From JBFKQC01 sp041627895 (lineage in GTDB: Bacteria > Pseudomonadota > Alphaproteobacteria > Rhodobacterales > Rhodobacteraceae), in NCBI GenBank assembly GCA_041627895.1, contig JBFKQC010000010.1:1-64000 (forward strand): a DNA stretch of 64,000 nucleotides, in the 5' to 3' direction. This document shows, in pieces, positions 19,761 to 29,083 of this stretch (its first letter is position 1; each line of letters starts with the position of its first letter). The notes beneath the pieces are model-generated. The model made no database searches, was not told where the DNA came from, and worked only from the letters and a program-made list of their open reading frames with translations. A program made the translations under genes and the position numbers.

Positions 19761-21386
19761 CTAGCGCCGGAACAGCCCCGTGGTGATGCTGACGCCCAGC
19801 GAATACCGGGTGCTGTCCTGCGCGACCAGCGTGCCGTAACCGTTGCGCCCCAGCGCGTTGGTGGCCGACAGATCGACGCTGAAGCGGCCGTCGCGCGAGC
19901 TATAGCGCGCGCCGGCGGCCCAGACCGCATCCTGCCCGTCCGACACCGGCGTCACCTCGCCGATCAGCTGCACCCCGTCCGCCACCTCGACATTCGCCCC
20001 CAGGCCGAGGCCGAAGACCTCGGTGTTGCCGAAGGCGCCGGCGGCGGGCTGCGCGGTCAGCGCCAGCCGGTCGTTGAATTCGTAGCTGAGCGGCGCCGCG
20101 ACATAAAGCACGCCGACACTCTGGTTCTCGAAATCGCGCCCGCCGAGGACGCGCATCGAGAACGACACAGGGTCGCCCGCGTTCTGGTCCAGCACCCGGA
20201 TCCGGCCGCCGGCCATCCAGCGCGACTTGCCCGGCGTCGGGTTCAGCGCCGCCGGCACGCTGCCGTCATCGGCGGGCTGCTCGACCACCGCGTCGATCTG
20301 GAAGTCGCGGTCGGGGCTGAACGCCGCAGCGCCCGACCAGGCGTCCTGGTCGCCGCCCGCCGCGGCAAGGCGAACCTCGCCCGGCTCGATCACGCCCGCG
20401 CTCGACAGGATGAAGCCGTCCTGCTGCAACTGGCGGTCGCGCGCAGTGGGCTCGGGCGCCGCCGCGCGGTAGGTCGACGGGAACCGCGCGTTCGGCGTGT
20501 AATGCACCTTCAGCCCGAACAGGGGCTCGTCGCCGTCCGGCCAGAAGGTGATGATCCCGGTCGCCGGCGTGACGCCCACGCCGTTGGTGACGTAGCCCTC
20601 GAGCGCCACTTTCGGCGTGAAGTTGTAGCGCGCGCCGGCGGTATAGACCGGCACCTGGGTGATCGCGCGCGTGGTGTCGATGGTGTTGCCGCCCTCGACC
20701 GGCACGTTGACCGTGCCGTAAAGCTGCAGCCGTGGATTGGGCTGCCAGGTCGCCCCGGCGCCGACGCTGACTATGGTGCCGTAATACGGAATGCCGTTCA
20801 GGTCTTCGGGGAAGACCGAGACGCCGGGCGTCAGGTGCAACTGCAGGCTCGGCGCCGCCTGGTAGGTGATCGGCAGGTGCAGCGAGCCGATCACGTGGTC
20901 GGCCTCGCTGACGTCGGTGCCGAAGATCGCGGTGCGGAACGAAAACGCCTCGACCGAGGCCAGCGCCGCCACGTCCAACGGCTCGCCATCGACGAAGCGG
21001 TACTTGGCGCTGAACGCGGCCGACAGGAACCGCGTCGCCGCGGTGATCCCGGCGATCGGCTTGTTGTTGGCGTCCTCCTGCACCAGCGTCGAGAATCCGA
21101 GCGTCAGGTTGCTGCCCGCCGCCCAGTCCACCGCGCCGTAATAGACCTGGTTGCCGGTGCCGCCGCCGGTGTTGAAATCGGTCTGGTGCGTGCCCGCCTG
21201 CAGCGACCAGGTGCCGCGTGGCAGCATGTTCGCGGTCTCGGAGTTCACCAGCCGCGGCGCCGGCACCTCCAGCGCGGCCTCCTCGCCGCCCGCGGCCCAG
21301 GGCGCGACCGCAAGGCCGGCGGCGATCAGGGCGGCGGCGCGTGCCGGGCGCTTGGCGGCAGGGCGGCGTCTCGGGGTCGGGCGCAT
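19761..21386 (-). CDS. Outer-membrane beta-barrel protein of unknown function
   Basis: 541 aa. ATG at 21386 has GGAG 7 nt upstream; a TTG four codons earlier is less likely. The N-terminus has an Arg/Pro-rich start and an Ala-rich hydrophobic core, consistent with a signal peptide. The mature protein is rich in alternating aromatic/hydrophobic strands (LQLYGTVNVPVEG, YSLGVSITTGLF), suggesting a large barrel. It has two halves, the second beginning after residue ~315 with a linker naming no domain. It ends in Phe-Arg-Arg rather than the usual terminal Phe. Transported substrate unknown. Confidence 0.6.
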   Translation of the reverse strand: MRPTPRRRPAAKRPARAAALIAAGLAVAPWAAGGEEAALEVPAPRLVNSETANMLPRGTWSLQAGTHQTDFNTGGGTGNQVYYGAVDWAAGSNLTLGFSTLVQEDANNKPIAGITAATRFLSAAFSAKYRFVDGEPLDVAALASVEAFSFRTAIFGTDVSEADHVIGSLHLPITYQAAPSLQLHLTPGVSVFPEDLNGIPYYGTIVSVGAGATWQPNPRLQLYGTVNVPVEGGNTIDTTRAITQVPVYTAGARYNFTPKVALEGYVTNGVGVTPATGIITFWPDGDEPLFGLKVHYTPNARFPSTYRAAAPEPTARDRQLQQDGFILSSAGVIEPGEVRLAAAGGDQDAWSGAAAFSPDRDFQIDAVVEQPADDGSVPAALNPTPGKSRWMAGGRIRVLDQNAGDPVSFSMRVLGGRDFENQSVGVLYVAAPLSYEFNDRLALTAQPAAGAFGNTEVFGLGLGANVEVADGVQLIGEVTPVSDGQDAVWAAGARYSSRDGRFSVDLSATNALGRNGYGTLVAQDSTRYSLGVSITTGLFRR

Positions 21387-21534
21387 CACTCTCTCCAATG
21401 GTTCGGGCGGCCGGCGGCGTCCGGTTCGGGCGGAAATCAGGGCCGACTATAGGACGCCGGCCGCGGGGCGGGAAACGCGAATCCCGCCGCCTGGGGATAA
21501 TCGCCGAATTGCCCGTCGGGCTTTGGCAGATTTG

Positions 21535-22218
21535 TCACGGATTGCCGACCGGCGTCGCGACACCCAGCTTGTCGCGGATAAACGCCAGCGCCACGCTCAG
21601 CCCGTCGGGCGCGATGCCGTGGCCGGTGCCCTTCATCACGTGGGCATAGACCTCGAATCCCGCTTCGCTAAGCGCGTTGCCGGCCTCGGGCAGCGACTGG
21701 ATCGGCACCATCTCGTCCTGGTCGCCATGGACCAGCAGGACCGGCGGCTTCGACACCGCCTCGTCGGCCAGGGCCTCGGGCTGGACCAGGCGCCCGGAAA
21801 ACCCCACCACCGCGGCGAACGGTTCGGCGCGGCGGGGCGCGATGTGCAGGCTCATCATCGTGCCCTGCGAAAACCCGAAAAGCACCAGTTGCGCAGGCGC
21901 GATGCCCTCGTCGGCCAGCACCCGGTCGAGAAACGCGTTCAGGTCGTCCACCGATTGCCGCATCGAGCTTTCGGCGGCCACTTCCGACGAGCCGTCGATC
22001 CACGGGATCGGGAACCACTGATACCCCATCGGATTGGTTGCACAGCGTTCCGGCGCGTCGGGCGCCAGGAACACGGTGTCCGGCAGGTGCGGCGCCAGCG
22101 GGTCGGCGAGCCCCAGAAGGTCCGCGCCGTCGGCGCCGTAGCCGTGCAGGAACACCACGACCGATCGGGTCCGGCCCGAGGCCGCGGCGCGGCGGCCGGT
22201 TTCCAGGATGCGTGTCAT
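21535..22218 (-). CDS. Phospholipase/carboxylesterase-family alpha/beta hydrolase
   Basis: 227-aa serine hydrolase of the YpfH/carboxylesterase 2 family. Oxyanion-side VVFLHGYGADGADLLGLA is near residue 20, nucleophile elbow GFSQGTMM, Asp in LVHGDQDEMVP and His in KGTGHGI. The ATG overlaps the stop of the AlkA gene (ATGA); the open frame upstream belongs to that gene's shadow. Last gene of the cbiD-cobK-alkA-esterase unit; no functional tie to cobalamin is evident. Confidence 0.9.
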   Translation of the reverse strand: MTRILETGRRAAASGRTRSVVVFLHGYGADGADLLGLADPLAPHLPDTVFLAPDAPERCATNPMGYQWFPIPWIDGSSEVAAESSMRQSVDDLNAFLDRVLADEGIAPAQLVLFGFSQGTMMSLHIAPRRAEPFAAVVGFSGRLVQPEALADEAVSKPPVLLVHGDQDEMVPIQSLPEAGNALSEAGFEVYAHVMKGTGHGIAPDGLSVALAFIRDKLGVATPVGNP

Positions 22219-22844
22219 CGGATGCCTTCCCTGTCCTTCGCCACCCGGTAGTAGGCCCACAAGAGCCGCGCCGCAACCGCCCGCCAGGGCGACCAGGCCT
22301 CGGCCATCGCGCGCAACTGCCGCTCGGTGGGGCGCTCGCCGGTCTCGAAAAGCAGCCGCGCCGCTTCCTGCAGCGCCAGATCGCCCGGCGCGAAGACGTC
22401 CGCACGGCCGAGTGAGAACATCGCGTAGATTTCCGCCGTCCAGCGGCCGATGCCGGGGACTTGCGTGAGCGTCGCGATCACTTGGGCATCGGGGGCGGTG
22501 CGCAGCGAGGCATAGTCGATCCGCGCCGCGGCAAGCGCGCGGGCATAGCGGATCTTCTGCCGGCTCAGGCCCACGGCGCGCAGCTTGTCGTCGCCCGCGC
22601 GCGCGATCCGTCGCGGGCCGGTCAGGCGCGCCGCCTGCATCCGCCGCCAGATCGCGTCGGCCGAGGCGGTGCTGACCTGCTGGCTGACGATGGCGTTCAG
22701 AAGCTGGGCGAAGCCGTCCGCGCGGCGGCGCAGCGGCAGCGGGCCGATCTCGGCCAGCGCGTCGCGGAACCTTGGCTCGGCACGGGCGAGCCATGCCGCA
22801 CCTTCGGCCACGCAGTCTGGCGTCTCGATGATCCGCCCCGTCAC
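22215..22844 (-). CDS. DNA-3-methyladenine glycosylase 2 family protein (AlkA-like)
   Basis: 209-aa HhH-GPD base-excision glycosylase. The helix-hairpin-helix LTQVPGIGRWTAEIYAMFSL and the catalytic Asp region DVFAPGDLALQEA are clear. It removes alkylated bases such as 3-methyladenine. GTG start at 22844 overlaps the cobK stop (GTGA). Shorter than E. coli AlkA (282 aa) because it lacks the N-terminal domain, which is common in this subfamily. Confidence 0.9.
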   Translation of the reverse strand: MTGRIIETPDCVAEGAAWLARAEPRFRDALAEIGPLPLRRRADGFAQLLNAIVSQQVSTASADAIWRRMQAARLTGPRRIARAGDDKLRAVGLSRQKIRYARALAAARIDYASLRTAPDAQVIATLTQVPGIGRWTAEIYAMFSLGRADVFAPGDLALQEAARLLFETGERPTERQLRAMAEAWSPWRAVAARLLWAYYRVAKDREGIR

Positions 22845-23578
22845 AAGAGCCCCCTGACCCAGTCCAGCGCCGCCTCGACCGTCTCGAACCGCGGCGCGTC
22901 GGGTTGCGCCGGGCGGCGCATCAGCGCGACGCGGATGCCAAGCGCGCGCGCCGCGTCGAGCTTCGACCGGCTGGCGTCGCCGCCCGAGTTCTTCACCACC
23001 AGCCAGTCGACCCCGAGCCGCCGGAACAGGCGGGTCTCGTCGGCCAGGCTGAACGGCGGGCGCCCGACCAGGAACTCGCCGCCCGGAAACGGAAACGGCG
23101 CCCGCGGCGGGTCGATCCGGCGGCAGATCACCCGGCGCCCGGTCAGGTTGGCGAAGCGGCCGAGCCCCTGCGGGCCGGTGCCGAGGAACACCGTGGCGCC
23201 CTCCGGGACAAAGCCCGCAACCTCTTCTTCGCGGTCGAAACAGGTCCAGTCGTCGCCGGGTACCGGTCGCCATTCCGGGCGCAGGACCTGGGCATAGGGG
23301 ATGCCTTCCGCGGCGCAGACCTCCGCGGTTCGGGCGCTGATCCGCGCGGCGAAGGGATGGGTCGCGTCCAGCACCGCGCCGATCCGGTTGTCGCGCAAAT
23401 AGGCCCGGAACGGCTCGCGCCCGCCGAAGCCGCCGGTGCGGGTCGGCAGCGCCAAGTCCGCGGGCTGGCGCGTGGCACCGGCGAGCGAGGCGGTGGCCTG
23501 AAGCCCGGGCATCTTTGCCAGCGCCTCGGCGAGCGCGCGCGCCTCGCCGCTGCCGGCCAGCAACAGAAGCCGTATCAC
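22841..23578 (-). CDS. cobK: Precorrin-6A reductase (CobK/CbiJ)
   Basis: 245-aa NADPH-dependent reductase of the corrin ring. It begins VIRLLLLAGSGEARALAEAL (the LLGGT-type nucleotide loop) and contains VLDATHPFAARIS, FLGTGPQGLGRF and VVKNSGGDASRSKLDAA, all family markers. GTG start at 23578 overlaps the cbiD stop. Part of cbiD-cobK, divergent from cobA-cobB. Confidence 0.92.
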   Translation of the reverse strand: MIRLLLLAGSGEARALAEALAKMPGLQATASLAGATRQPADLALPTRTGGFGGREPFRAYLRDNRIGAVLDATHPFAARISARTAEVCAAEGIPYAQVLRPEWRPVPGDDWTCFDREEEVAGFVPEGATVFLGTGPQGLGRFANLTGRRVICRRIDPPRAPFPFPGGEFLVGRPPFSLADETRLFRRLGVDWLVVKNSGGDASRSKLDAARALGIRVALMRRPAQPDAPRFETVEAALDWVRGLL

Positions 23579-24621
23579 CCTGCCCTCGCCAGGATGTTGC
23601 CCGCACGGTCGACCACCACGATATCGACATCGGTCCCGGCGCCTTGCAGGGCATCCGCCGCGCGTTCGCGCGCGGCGACGGCCACCCATTCGGCCAGCGC
23701 CGGCCCGGCCAGGTCCGCCGCGTGCAGCGCCGTGCCCGCCTCGGCCAGACGCGGGTCGCCGAAGCGCCGGGCCAGATCGGCGAAATCCACCTGGCTGCGG
23801 CCGGAATGCAGATCCATTGCGCCCTGCGCAAGTTTGGTGAGCTTGCCGATGCCGCCACCAATTGTCAGACGATTGACCGGATGGGATTTCAGGTACTTGA
23901 GCATGCCGCCTGCGAAATCGCCCATGTCGAGCATCTGAATGTCGGACAATTGATGAAGACCCTGCACCACGCGCTCGCTGGTCGCCCCGGTGCAGCCGGC
24001 GACATGGGTCATACCGCTCGCCCGCGCCACGTCGATGCCGCGGTGGATCGACGCGATCCAGGCCGCGCAGCTGAACGGCCTGACGATCCCCGTGGTCCCG
24101 AGGATCGACAGGCCGCCCTTGATCCCGAGCCGTGGATTCCAGGTCTTGCGGGCCAGCGCCCCGCCGCCCGGAACCGACACCGTGATCTCGACATCCGCCG
24201 GCTTTCGATAGGTTGCGGCACAGTCCCGCACAGCATCTTCCATCATCTGCCGCGGCACCGGGTTGATCGCCGGCTCGCCCGGCGCGATCGGCAGGCCCGG
24301 CCTGGTCACGGTGCCGACGCCCTCGCCGGCGCGGAACGTCACCCCGCCCGAAGCGGCCCGAACCCGCGAGATCACCAGCGCGCCATGGGTCACGTCGGGG
24401 TCGTCGCCGGCATCCTTGACGATCCCCGCCTCGGCCCAGCCCTCGCCCGCGTCGCGATGCGCCACGGCAAAGCCCGGCGTCTCGCCGCGCGGCAGCGTGA
24501 TCGTCACCGTGTCGGGGAACGCGCCGCCCCAAAGCCGGATCAGCGCCGCCCTGGTGGCGGCGGTGGCGCAGGCGCCCGTGGTCCAGCCCCGGCGCAGCTC
24601 TCGTTCCGGCTTGCGGCTCAT
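23575..24621 (-). CDS. cbiD: Cobalt-precorrin-5B C1-methyltransferase CbiD
   Basis: 348 aa. It begins MSRKPERELRRGWTTGACAT; the RxGxTTGxCA motif marks CbiD. AGEPAINPVPRQMM, LSILGTTGIVRPFSCAAWI and TIGGGIGKLTKLAQG are further family blocks. It methylates C1 during ring contraction in the route usually called anaerobic. Start chosen at the Met before this motif, 97 bp from the divergent cobA start, so the two gene sets probably share a control region. Confidence 0.94.
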   Translation of the reverse strand: MSRKPERELRRGWTTGACATAATRAALIRLWGGAFPDTVTITLPRGETPGFAVAHRDAGEGWAEAGIVKDAGDDPDVTHGALVISRVRAASGGVTFRAGEGVGTVTRPGLPIAPGEPAINPVPRQMMEDAVRDCAATYRKPADVEITVSVPGGGALARKTWNPRLGIKGGLSILGTTGIVRPFSCAAWIASIHRGIDVARASGMTHVAGCTGATSERVVQGLHQLSDIQMLDMGDFAGGMLKYLKSHPVNRLTIGGGIGKLTKLAQGAMDLHSGRSQVDFADLARRFGDPRLAEAGTALHAADLAGPALAEWVAVAARERAADALQGAGTDVDIVVVDRAGNILARAG

Positions 24622-24718
24622 CGGCGCGACTATAGGCAGGCGCGTGCGCGCCGCCAATCGGTCTCGGCGCGTCGCAACCGCCCTTTTCGCGGCCCGCAAG
24701 CGGCGGCATAACGGGCCC

Positions 24719-25570
24719 ATGACCGACTCGCCCGCCCTTCCCGCCGGCGCCTGGCCCGAACTTCTGCCCGGCTGGGTCTGGCTTTGCGGCGCCGGGCCGG
24801 GCGATCCGGGGCTTCTGACGCTGCACGCGCTGAACGCGCTCGGCCAGGCCGACGTGATCGTCTACGACGCGCTGGTCGAGCCCGCGATCCTGGACTGGGC
24901 GCCGCAGGCCGAGCACGTCTATGCCGGCAAGCGCGGCGGCAAGCCCAGCGCGAAACAGCGCGACATCTCGCTGCACCTCGTCGACCTCGCCCGCGACGGC
25001 AGGCGCGTTCTGCGGCTGAAGGGCGGCGATCCCTTCGTCTTCGGCCGCGGCGGCGAAGAGGCGCAGACCCTGGTACAGCACGGCATCCCGGTGCGGATCA
25101 TCCCGGGCATCAGCGCCGGGATCGGCGGGCTGGCCTATGCCGGCATCCCGGTGACCCATCGCGACGTCAACCAGTCGGTCACGTTCGTCACCGGCCACGA
25201 CCAGTCGGGCGAGACGCCCTCGTCGCTGAATTGGCAAGCGATTTCAGAAGGTTCCCAGGTGATCGTGATCTACATGGGGATGAAGCACATCGCCCGGATC
25301 GCCGCCGCGCTGCGCGACGCCGGGCGCCCGCCGGATGAACCCGCCGCCGTCGTGACCGGTGCGACGACGCCCGGCCAGCGCGTCGTCGAGACCACGCTCG
25401 GCCGGATCGAGGCCGATATCGCCGCTGCCGGGCTGGAGCCGCCGGCGATCATCTGCGTCGGACGGTCGGTCCTGATGCGCCAGGTGCTGGACTGGCAGGC
25501 GCTCGCCGCGGGCGAGGCGCCGCGCAACCCCGATCCGCTGGGCCGCGGCCGCCCCGCCGAAAGTGCGTGA
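24719..25570 (+). CDS. cobA: Uroporphyrinogen-III C-methyltransferase (CobA)
   Basis: 283-aa SUMT, making precorrin-2 from uroporphyrinogen III using two SAM. Motifs: VWLCGAGPGDPGLLTLHALN near the N-terminus, RLKGGDPFVFGRGGEEAQTL, and GYAGIPVTHR-type LAYAGIPVTHRDVNQSVTFV. It lacks the CysG siroheme-forming domain, so it is a monofunctional enzyme. GTGA overlap with the cobB start. Confidence 0.94.
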   Translation: MTDSPALPAGAWPELLPGWVWLCGAGPGDPGLLTLHALNALGQADVIVYDALVEPAILDWAPQAEHVYAGKRGGKPSAKQRDISLHLVDLARDGRRVLRLKGGDPFVFGRGGEEAQTLVQHGIPVRIIPGISAGIGGLAYAGIPVTHRDVNQSVTFVTGHDQSGETPSSLNWQAISEGSQVIVIYMGMKHIARIAAALRDAGRPPDEPAAVVTGATTPGQRVVETTLGRIEADIAAAGLEPPAIICVGRSVLMRQVLDWQALAAGEAPRNPDPLGRGRPAESA

Positions 25571-26847
25571 GCGGTCACGGGCTGATCCTTGCCGCGCCGC
25601 AGTCCGGCAGCGGAAAGACCACGATCACACTGGGCATCTTGCGGGCGCTTTCGCAGGATGGCGTTGCGGTTCGCGGCGCGAAATCCGGCCCCGACTATAT
25701 CGACCCGCGGTTTCACGAGGCCGCCTGCGGCGCGCCATGCGTGAACCTCGATGCCTGGGCGATGACGCCGGCGCGGATCCGCGCGCTGGCCCGCGGCGAG
25801 GGGCTGCTGCTGGTCGAGGGCGCGATGGGGCTGTTCGACGGGGCCCCGCCCGGGGGCAAGGGCGCCACGGCAGATCTTGCCCGCATCCTCGGGCTGCCGG
25901 TGGTGCTGGTGGTCGACACCGCGAGCATCGCGCAGTCGGTCGCGCCGCTGGTCGCGGGGTTCGCCGCGCATGACCCGGCGGTGCAGGTCGCAGGCCTGAT
26001 CCTGAACCGGGTGGGCAGCGCGCGGCATGAAGGCATGCTGCGCAAGGCTCTGGAACCGCTTGAGATTCCGGTTCTGGGGGCGGTTCGCCGCAACCCGTCG
26101 CTGGCGCTGCCGTCGCGGCATCTCGGGCTGGTGCAGGCGGGCGAGCACGGCGATCTCGACGGCTTTCTCGACCGGGCCGCAGCGGCGATGCGGGACCAGG
26201 CGGACCTGAACGCGCTGCAGTCGCTTGCCGCCCCCTTCGAGGCGAAGAACGCCGCCGGCGCGAACGGCACCGCAGGGCATATCCCGAAGCGGATTGCCAT
26301 CGCCCGCGACGCCGCCTTTGCCTTCACCTATCCGCACCAGCTGGCGGATTGGCGGCGCGCGGGCGCCGAATTGCGGTATTTCTCGCCGCTCGCGGACGAC
26401 CCAGTGCCCCGGGCCGACTTGGTGTTCCTGCCCGGCGGCTATCCGGAACTCCATGCCGGGCGGATCGCCGCCGCGGGGAACTTCATGCAAAGCCTTAAGA
26501 ATGCCGCGCTAACAGATGATATTTATGGAGAATGCGGCGGATACATGGTTCTGGGAGAAGCCATGACCGACGCCGACGGACAGCGCCACGCGATGGCCGG
26601 GCTCCTGCCGCTGGAGACCAGTTTCGCCGCGCGCAGGCTGCATCTCGGCTACCGGATGCTCAGGTGCAGCCACGCCCCGTTCCGGGGCCGCTTCACGGCG
26701 CACGAGTTCCACTATGCCACGACGATCCGGGCCGAGGGCGAGCCTCTGTTCGAGGCGCTGGACGCCGAGGGCAACGCCCTGCCGCCGATGGGGCTGCGCA
26801 GGGGCCGGGTCTGCGGCTCTTTCGCGCATATCATCGACGCTGCCTGA
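25567..26847 (+). CDS. cobB: Cobyrinic acid a,c-diamide synthase (CobB/CbiA)
   Basis: 426 aa with GTG start. An N-terminal dethiobiotin-synthetase-like ATPase (APQSGSGKTTITLGILRAL) is followed by a C-terminal class I glutamine amidotransferase domain with FLPGGYPELHA and nucleophile region YGECGGYMVLGEAM (Cys about residue 320). It amidates the a and c side chains of the corrin ring. Translationally coupled to cobA. Confidence 0.94.
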   Translation: MSGHGLILAAPQSGSGKTTITLGILRALSQDGVAVRGAKSGPDYIDPRFHEAACGAPCVNLDAWAMTPARIRALARGEGLLLVEGAMGLFDGAPPGGKGATADLARILGLPVVLVVDTASIAQSVAPLVAGFAAHDPAVQVAGLILNRVGSARHEGMLRKALEPLEIPVLGAVRRNPSLALPSRHLGLVQAGEHGDLDGFLDRAAAAMRDQADLNALQSLAAPFEAKNAAGANGTAGHIPKRIAIARDAAFAFTYPHQLADWRRAGAELRYFSPLADDPVPRADLVFLPGGYPELHAGRIAAAGNFMQSLKNAALTDDIYGECGGYMVLGEAMTDADGQRHAMAGLLPLETSFAARRLHLGYRMLRCSHAPFRGRFTAHEFHYATTIRAEGEPLFEALDAEGNALPPMGLRRGRVCGSFAHIIDAA

Positions 26848-26888
26848 TCGCCCTTTCCTTCGCCCCGGCCGGGCGCTAATCCGGGCCG

Positions 26889-28139
26889 ATGACCGATTTT
26901 CCCGCCGAAGCGCCCGCGCCGGCACCCGCCGGCCCGGCCATCCCCGACAGGCGCCGCAGCCGCCGCAATGTCGCGGTGCTGGTGGCCGCGCAGGCGATCC
27001 TCGGTGCGCAGATGCCGATGATCTTCGTGCTGGCGGGGCTGGCGGGCCAGTCGCTGGCCTCGAACGTCTGCTTCGCGACGCTGCCGATTTCGCTGATCGT
27101 GCTGGGCTCGATGCTGTCCGCGACGCCGCTGTCGGCGCTGATGCAGCGCTTCGGGCGGCGCGCGGGGTTCTTCGTCGGCGCCACCGGCGGCGCGCTCGGC
27201 GGTGCGATCGGCGCATACGGGCTGATGACGCAAAGCTTCGCGGTGTTCCTTGCGGGCTCGCTGTTCACCGGCATCTACATGTCGGCGCAGGGGTTCTATC
27301 GCTTCGCCGCCGCCGACACCGCGTCCGAGAGGTTCCGGCCGAAGGCGATTTCCTACGTGATGGCGGGCGGCCTGGTCTCTGCCGTGATCGGGCCGCAACT
27401 GGTCAAGGTCACGGCGGATGCGATGGTGGTGCCGTTCATGGGCACCTACCTTGCGGTGATCGCGGTGAACGCGGCCGGCGCACTGTTGTTCCTGTTCCTC
27501 GACATCCCCAGACCGCCGGCGCCGGACACCGAAGCCCCGCGCGGGCGCACGCGGTGGGAACTGCTGAGAACGCCGCGCATCGCGGTCGCGATCATCTGCG
27601 CGATGGTCAGCTATGCGCTGATGAACCTGGTGATGACCTCGACGCCGCTGGCGGTCGTGGGCTGCGGGTTCGACAAGAACGACGCGGCCGACGTGGTCAC
27701 CGGGCACGTGCTGGCGATGTTCGCACCGTCCTTCGTCACCGGCCACCTGATCGCCCGGTTCGGGGTCGAGCGCATCATGGCCACGGGGCTGGCGATTCTC
27801 GCGGGCGCGGGCGGCGTGGGGCTGGCGGGCGTCGCGCTGGAAAACTTCTTTGTCGCGCTGGTCCTGCTGGGCGTCGGCTGGAACTTCGGCTTCATCGGCG
27901 CCACCACGATGCTGGCGGGCGCGCATACGCCCGAGGAGCGCGGCCGGGTGCAGGGGCTGAACGACATGCTTGTGTTCGGCTGCGTGACGCTGGCGTCGCT
28001 GGCCTCGGGCGGGCTGATGAACTGCTCGGGCGGCTCGGCAGAGCAGGGCTGGACTGCCGTCAATCTCGCCATGGCGCCGTTCCTGGCGCTGGCCGGCGGC
28101 GCGCTGATCTGGCTGGTGCTGCGGCCGAAGGCGGCATGA
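26889..28139 (+). CDS. MFS transporter
   Basis: 416 aa with about 12 membrane helices and a short Pro/Arg-rich N-terminus. The MFS motif-A-like loop between helices 2 and 3 reads LMQRFGRRAGFFVGA. It starts 41 bp after cobB and probably shares its transcript. A role in corrinoid or precursor movement is conceivable from position only. Substrate not identifiable. Confidence 0.82.
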   Translation: MTDFPAEAPAPAPAGPAIPDRRRSRRNVAVLVAAQAILGAQMPMIFVLAGLAGQSLASNVCFATLPISLIVLGSMLSATPLSALMQRFGRRAGFFVGATGGALGGAIGAYGLMTQSFAVFLAGSLFTGIYMSAQGFYRFAAADTASERFRPKAISYVMAGGLVSAVIGPQLVKVTADAMVVPFMGTYLAVIAVNAAGALLFLFLDIPRPPAPDTEAPRGRTRWELLRTPRIAVAIICAMVSYALMNLVMTSTPLAVVGCGFDKNDAADVVTGHVLAMFAPSFVTGHLIARFGVERIMATGLAILAGAGGVGLAGVALENFFVALVLLGVGWNFGFIGATTMLAGAHTPEERGRVQGLNDMLVFGCVTLASLASGGLMNCSGGSAEQGWTAVNLAMAPFLALAGGALIWLVLRPKAA

Positions 28140-28187
28140 CGGCATTTCCGTTCGAGTGCATGGGATTCCGCGGCTGGCCGGTAGTGG

Positions 28188-28239
28188 AATCTTCACCGAA
28201 GCGGCCGGAAGATGAAGGGCGGGAGGTTGGGGGAATAAC
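28188..28239 (+). repeat. Family-3 short repeat, copy 2
   Basis: Matches copy 1 (18417-18457) over AATCTTCACCGAA and GGGCGGGAGGTTGGGGGAAT, with extra bases between. It lies in the convergent gap after the MFS gene. TCTTC and GAAGA form a short inverted repeat in this copy. Confidence 0.42.
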
Positions 28240-28339
28240 GCGCGAAATTCGTTAACAATGCGTTCGCCGGTATCGCGGCAGTAGGGCACCGATCTGCCGG
28301 TACTCGTCGAGGCGGAACGATCTATCCAGTATTGGCCGC

Positions 28340-29083
28340 TCAGCCGGTGAGGCTGCGCCAGATCAGGCCCACGCGGCGCCGGAACTCCGAGTCCGCCAGC
28401 CGCCCTTCGACCACGCGCGCGGGCTCGGCCCGGGCGCGGCGCAGGATGCCGCGCGCCCGCCAGGTCGCCAGCAGCGCCGGGCGCGCCGCCCGCGGCGGCC
28501 GGGCGCTTGACAGCCGCGCCAGCCCATCGCCGGCCAGCGCCCGCACCGCTTCGGGCCGGCCGTCGACCAGCGGCACGCGGCCGCGCGCCTCGAGCGCCGG
28601 GATCGCCAGCAGCCAGTTCGCCAGCCCGCCGGCCCAGGCCACGTCGCGCACCGCCGCCTCGCCGTCCGACCCCAGAAGCCGCGCCGCGGTCCAGGCCAGG
28701 TTGCCGGCCGTCGCGTCAAGGTAGTCGGCGAACTGGCCGGCATCGTCGAACGGCTCGCGGCAGAGATCCCGGCGCCGCGCCTCGACCAGCCGGTCCAGCG
28801 CCTCGGCGCCCGGGGCGTCCAGCATGCCCGCCAGGGCGTCGACCACCTCGTGCCGCCGCACCGGCCCGCCGCCCCCGATCTCGGCCAGCGCGTCGCGCCA
28901 CCATTGCAGCCGCATTTCGGCGATCATCGGCTCGTCCGTGACCCAGGGCGCGCGGGCCACCTCGACATTGAAGGCATAGAGCGGGAACAGGACGGCGCGC
29001 GCCGCCGCAGGCGCCGCCATCGCGGCCAGGAACCGGTCGGGATCGCCGCGCCGGACCAGTTCGGCGCAGGCCCGAAGGCTCAT
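28340..29083 (-). CDS. Squalene/phytoene synthase family protein (NDUFAF6-like)
   Basis: 247 aa. Early FPLYAFNVEVARAPW and AEMRLQWWRDAL resemble the first half of the isoprenoid synthase fold and of mitochondrial NDUFAF6. The Asp-rich metal motifs needed for squalene or phytoene synthesis are not clear (DYLDATAGNLAW is present instead of a full DxxxD). A non-catalytic or assembly role is therefore possible. ATG overlaps the methyltransferase stop (ATGA), as the last gene of the cimA-methyltransferase unit. Confidence 0.78.
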   Translation of the reverse strand: MSLRACAELVRRGDPDRFLAAMAAPAAARAVLFPLYAFNVEVARAPWVTDEPMIAEMRLQWWRDALAEIGGGGPVRRHEVVDALAGMLDAPGAEALDRLVEARRRDLCREPFDDAGQFADYLDATAGNLAWTAARLLGSDGEAAVRDVAWAGGLANWLLAIPALEARGRVPLVDGRPEAVRALAGDGLARLSSARPPRAARPALLATWRARGILRRARAEPARVVEGRLADSEFRRRVGLIWRSLTG

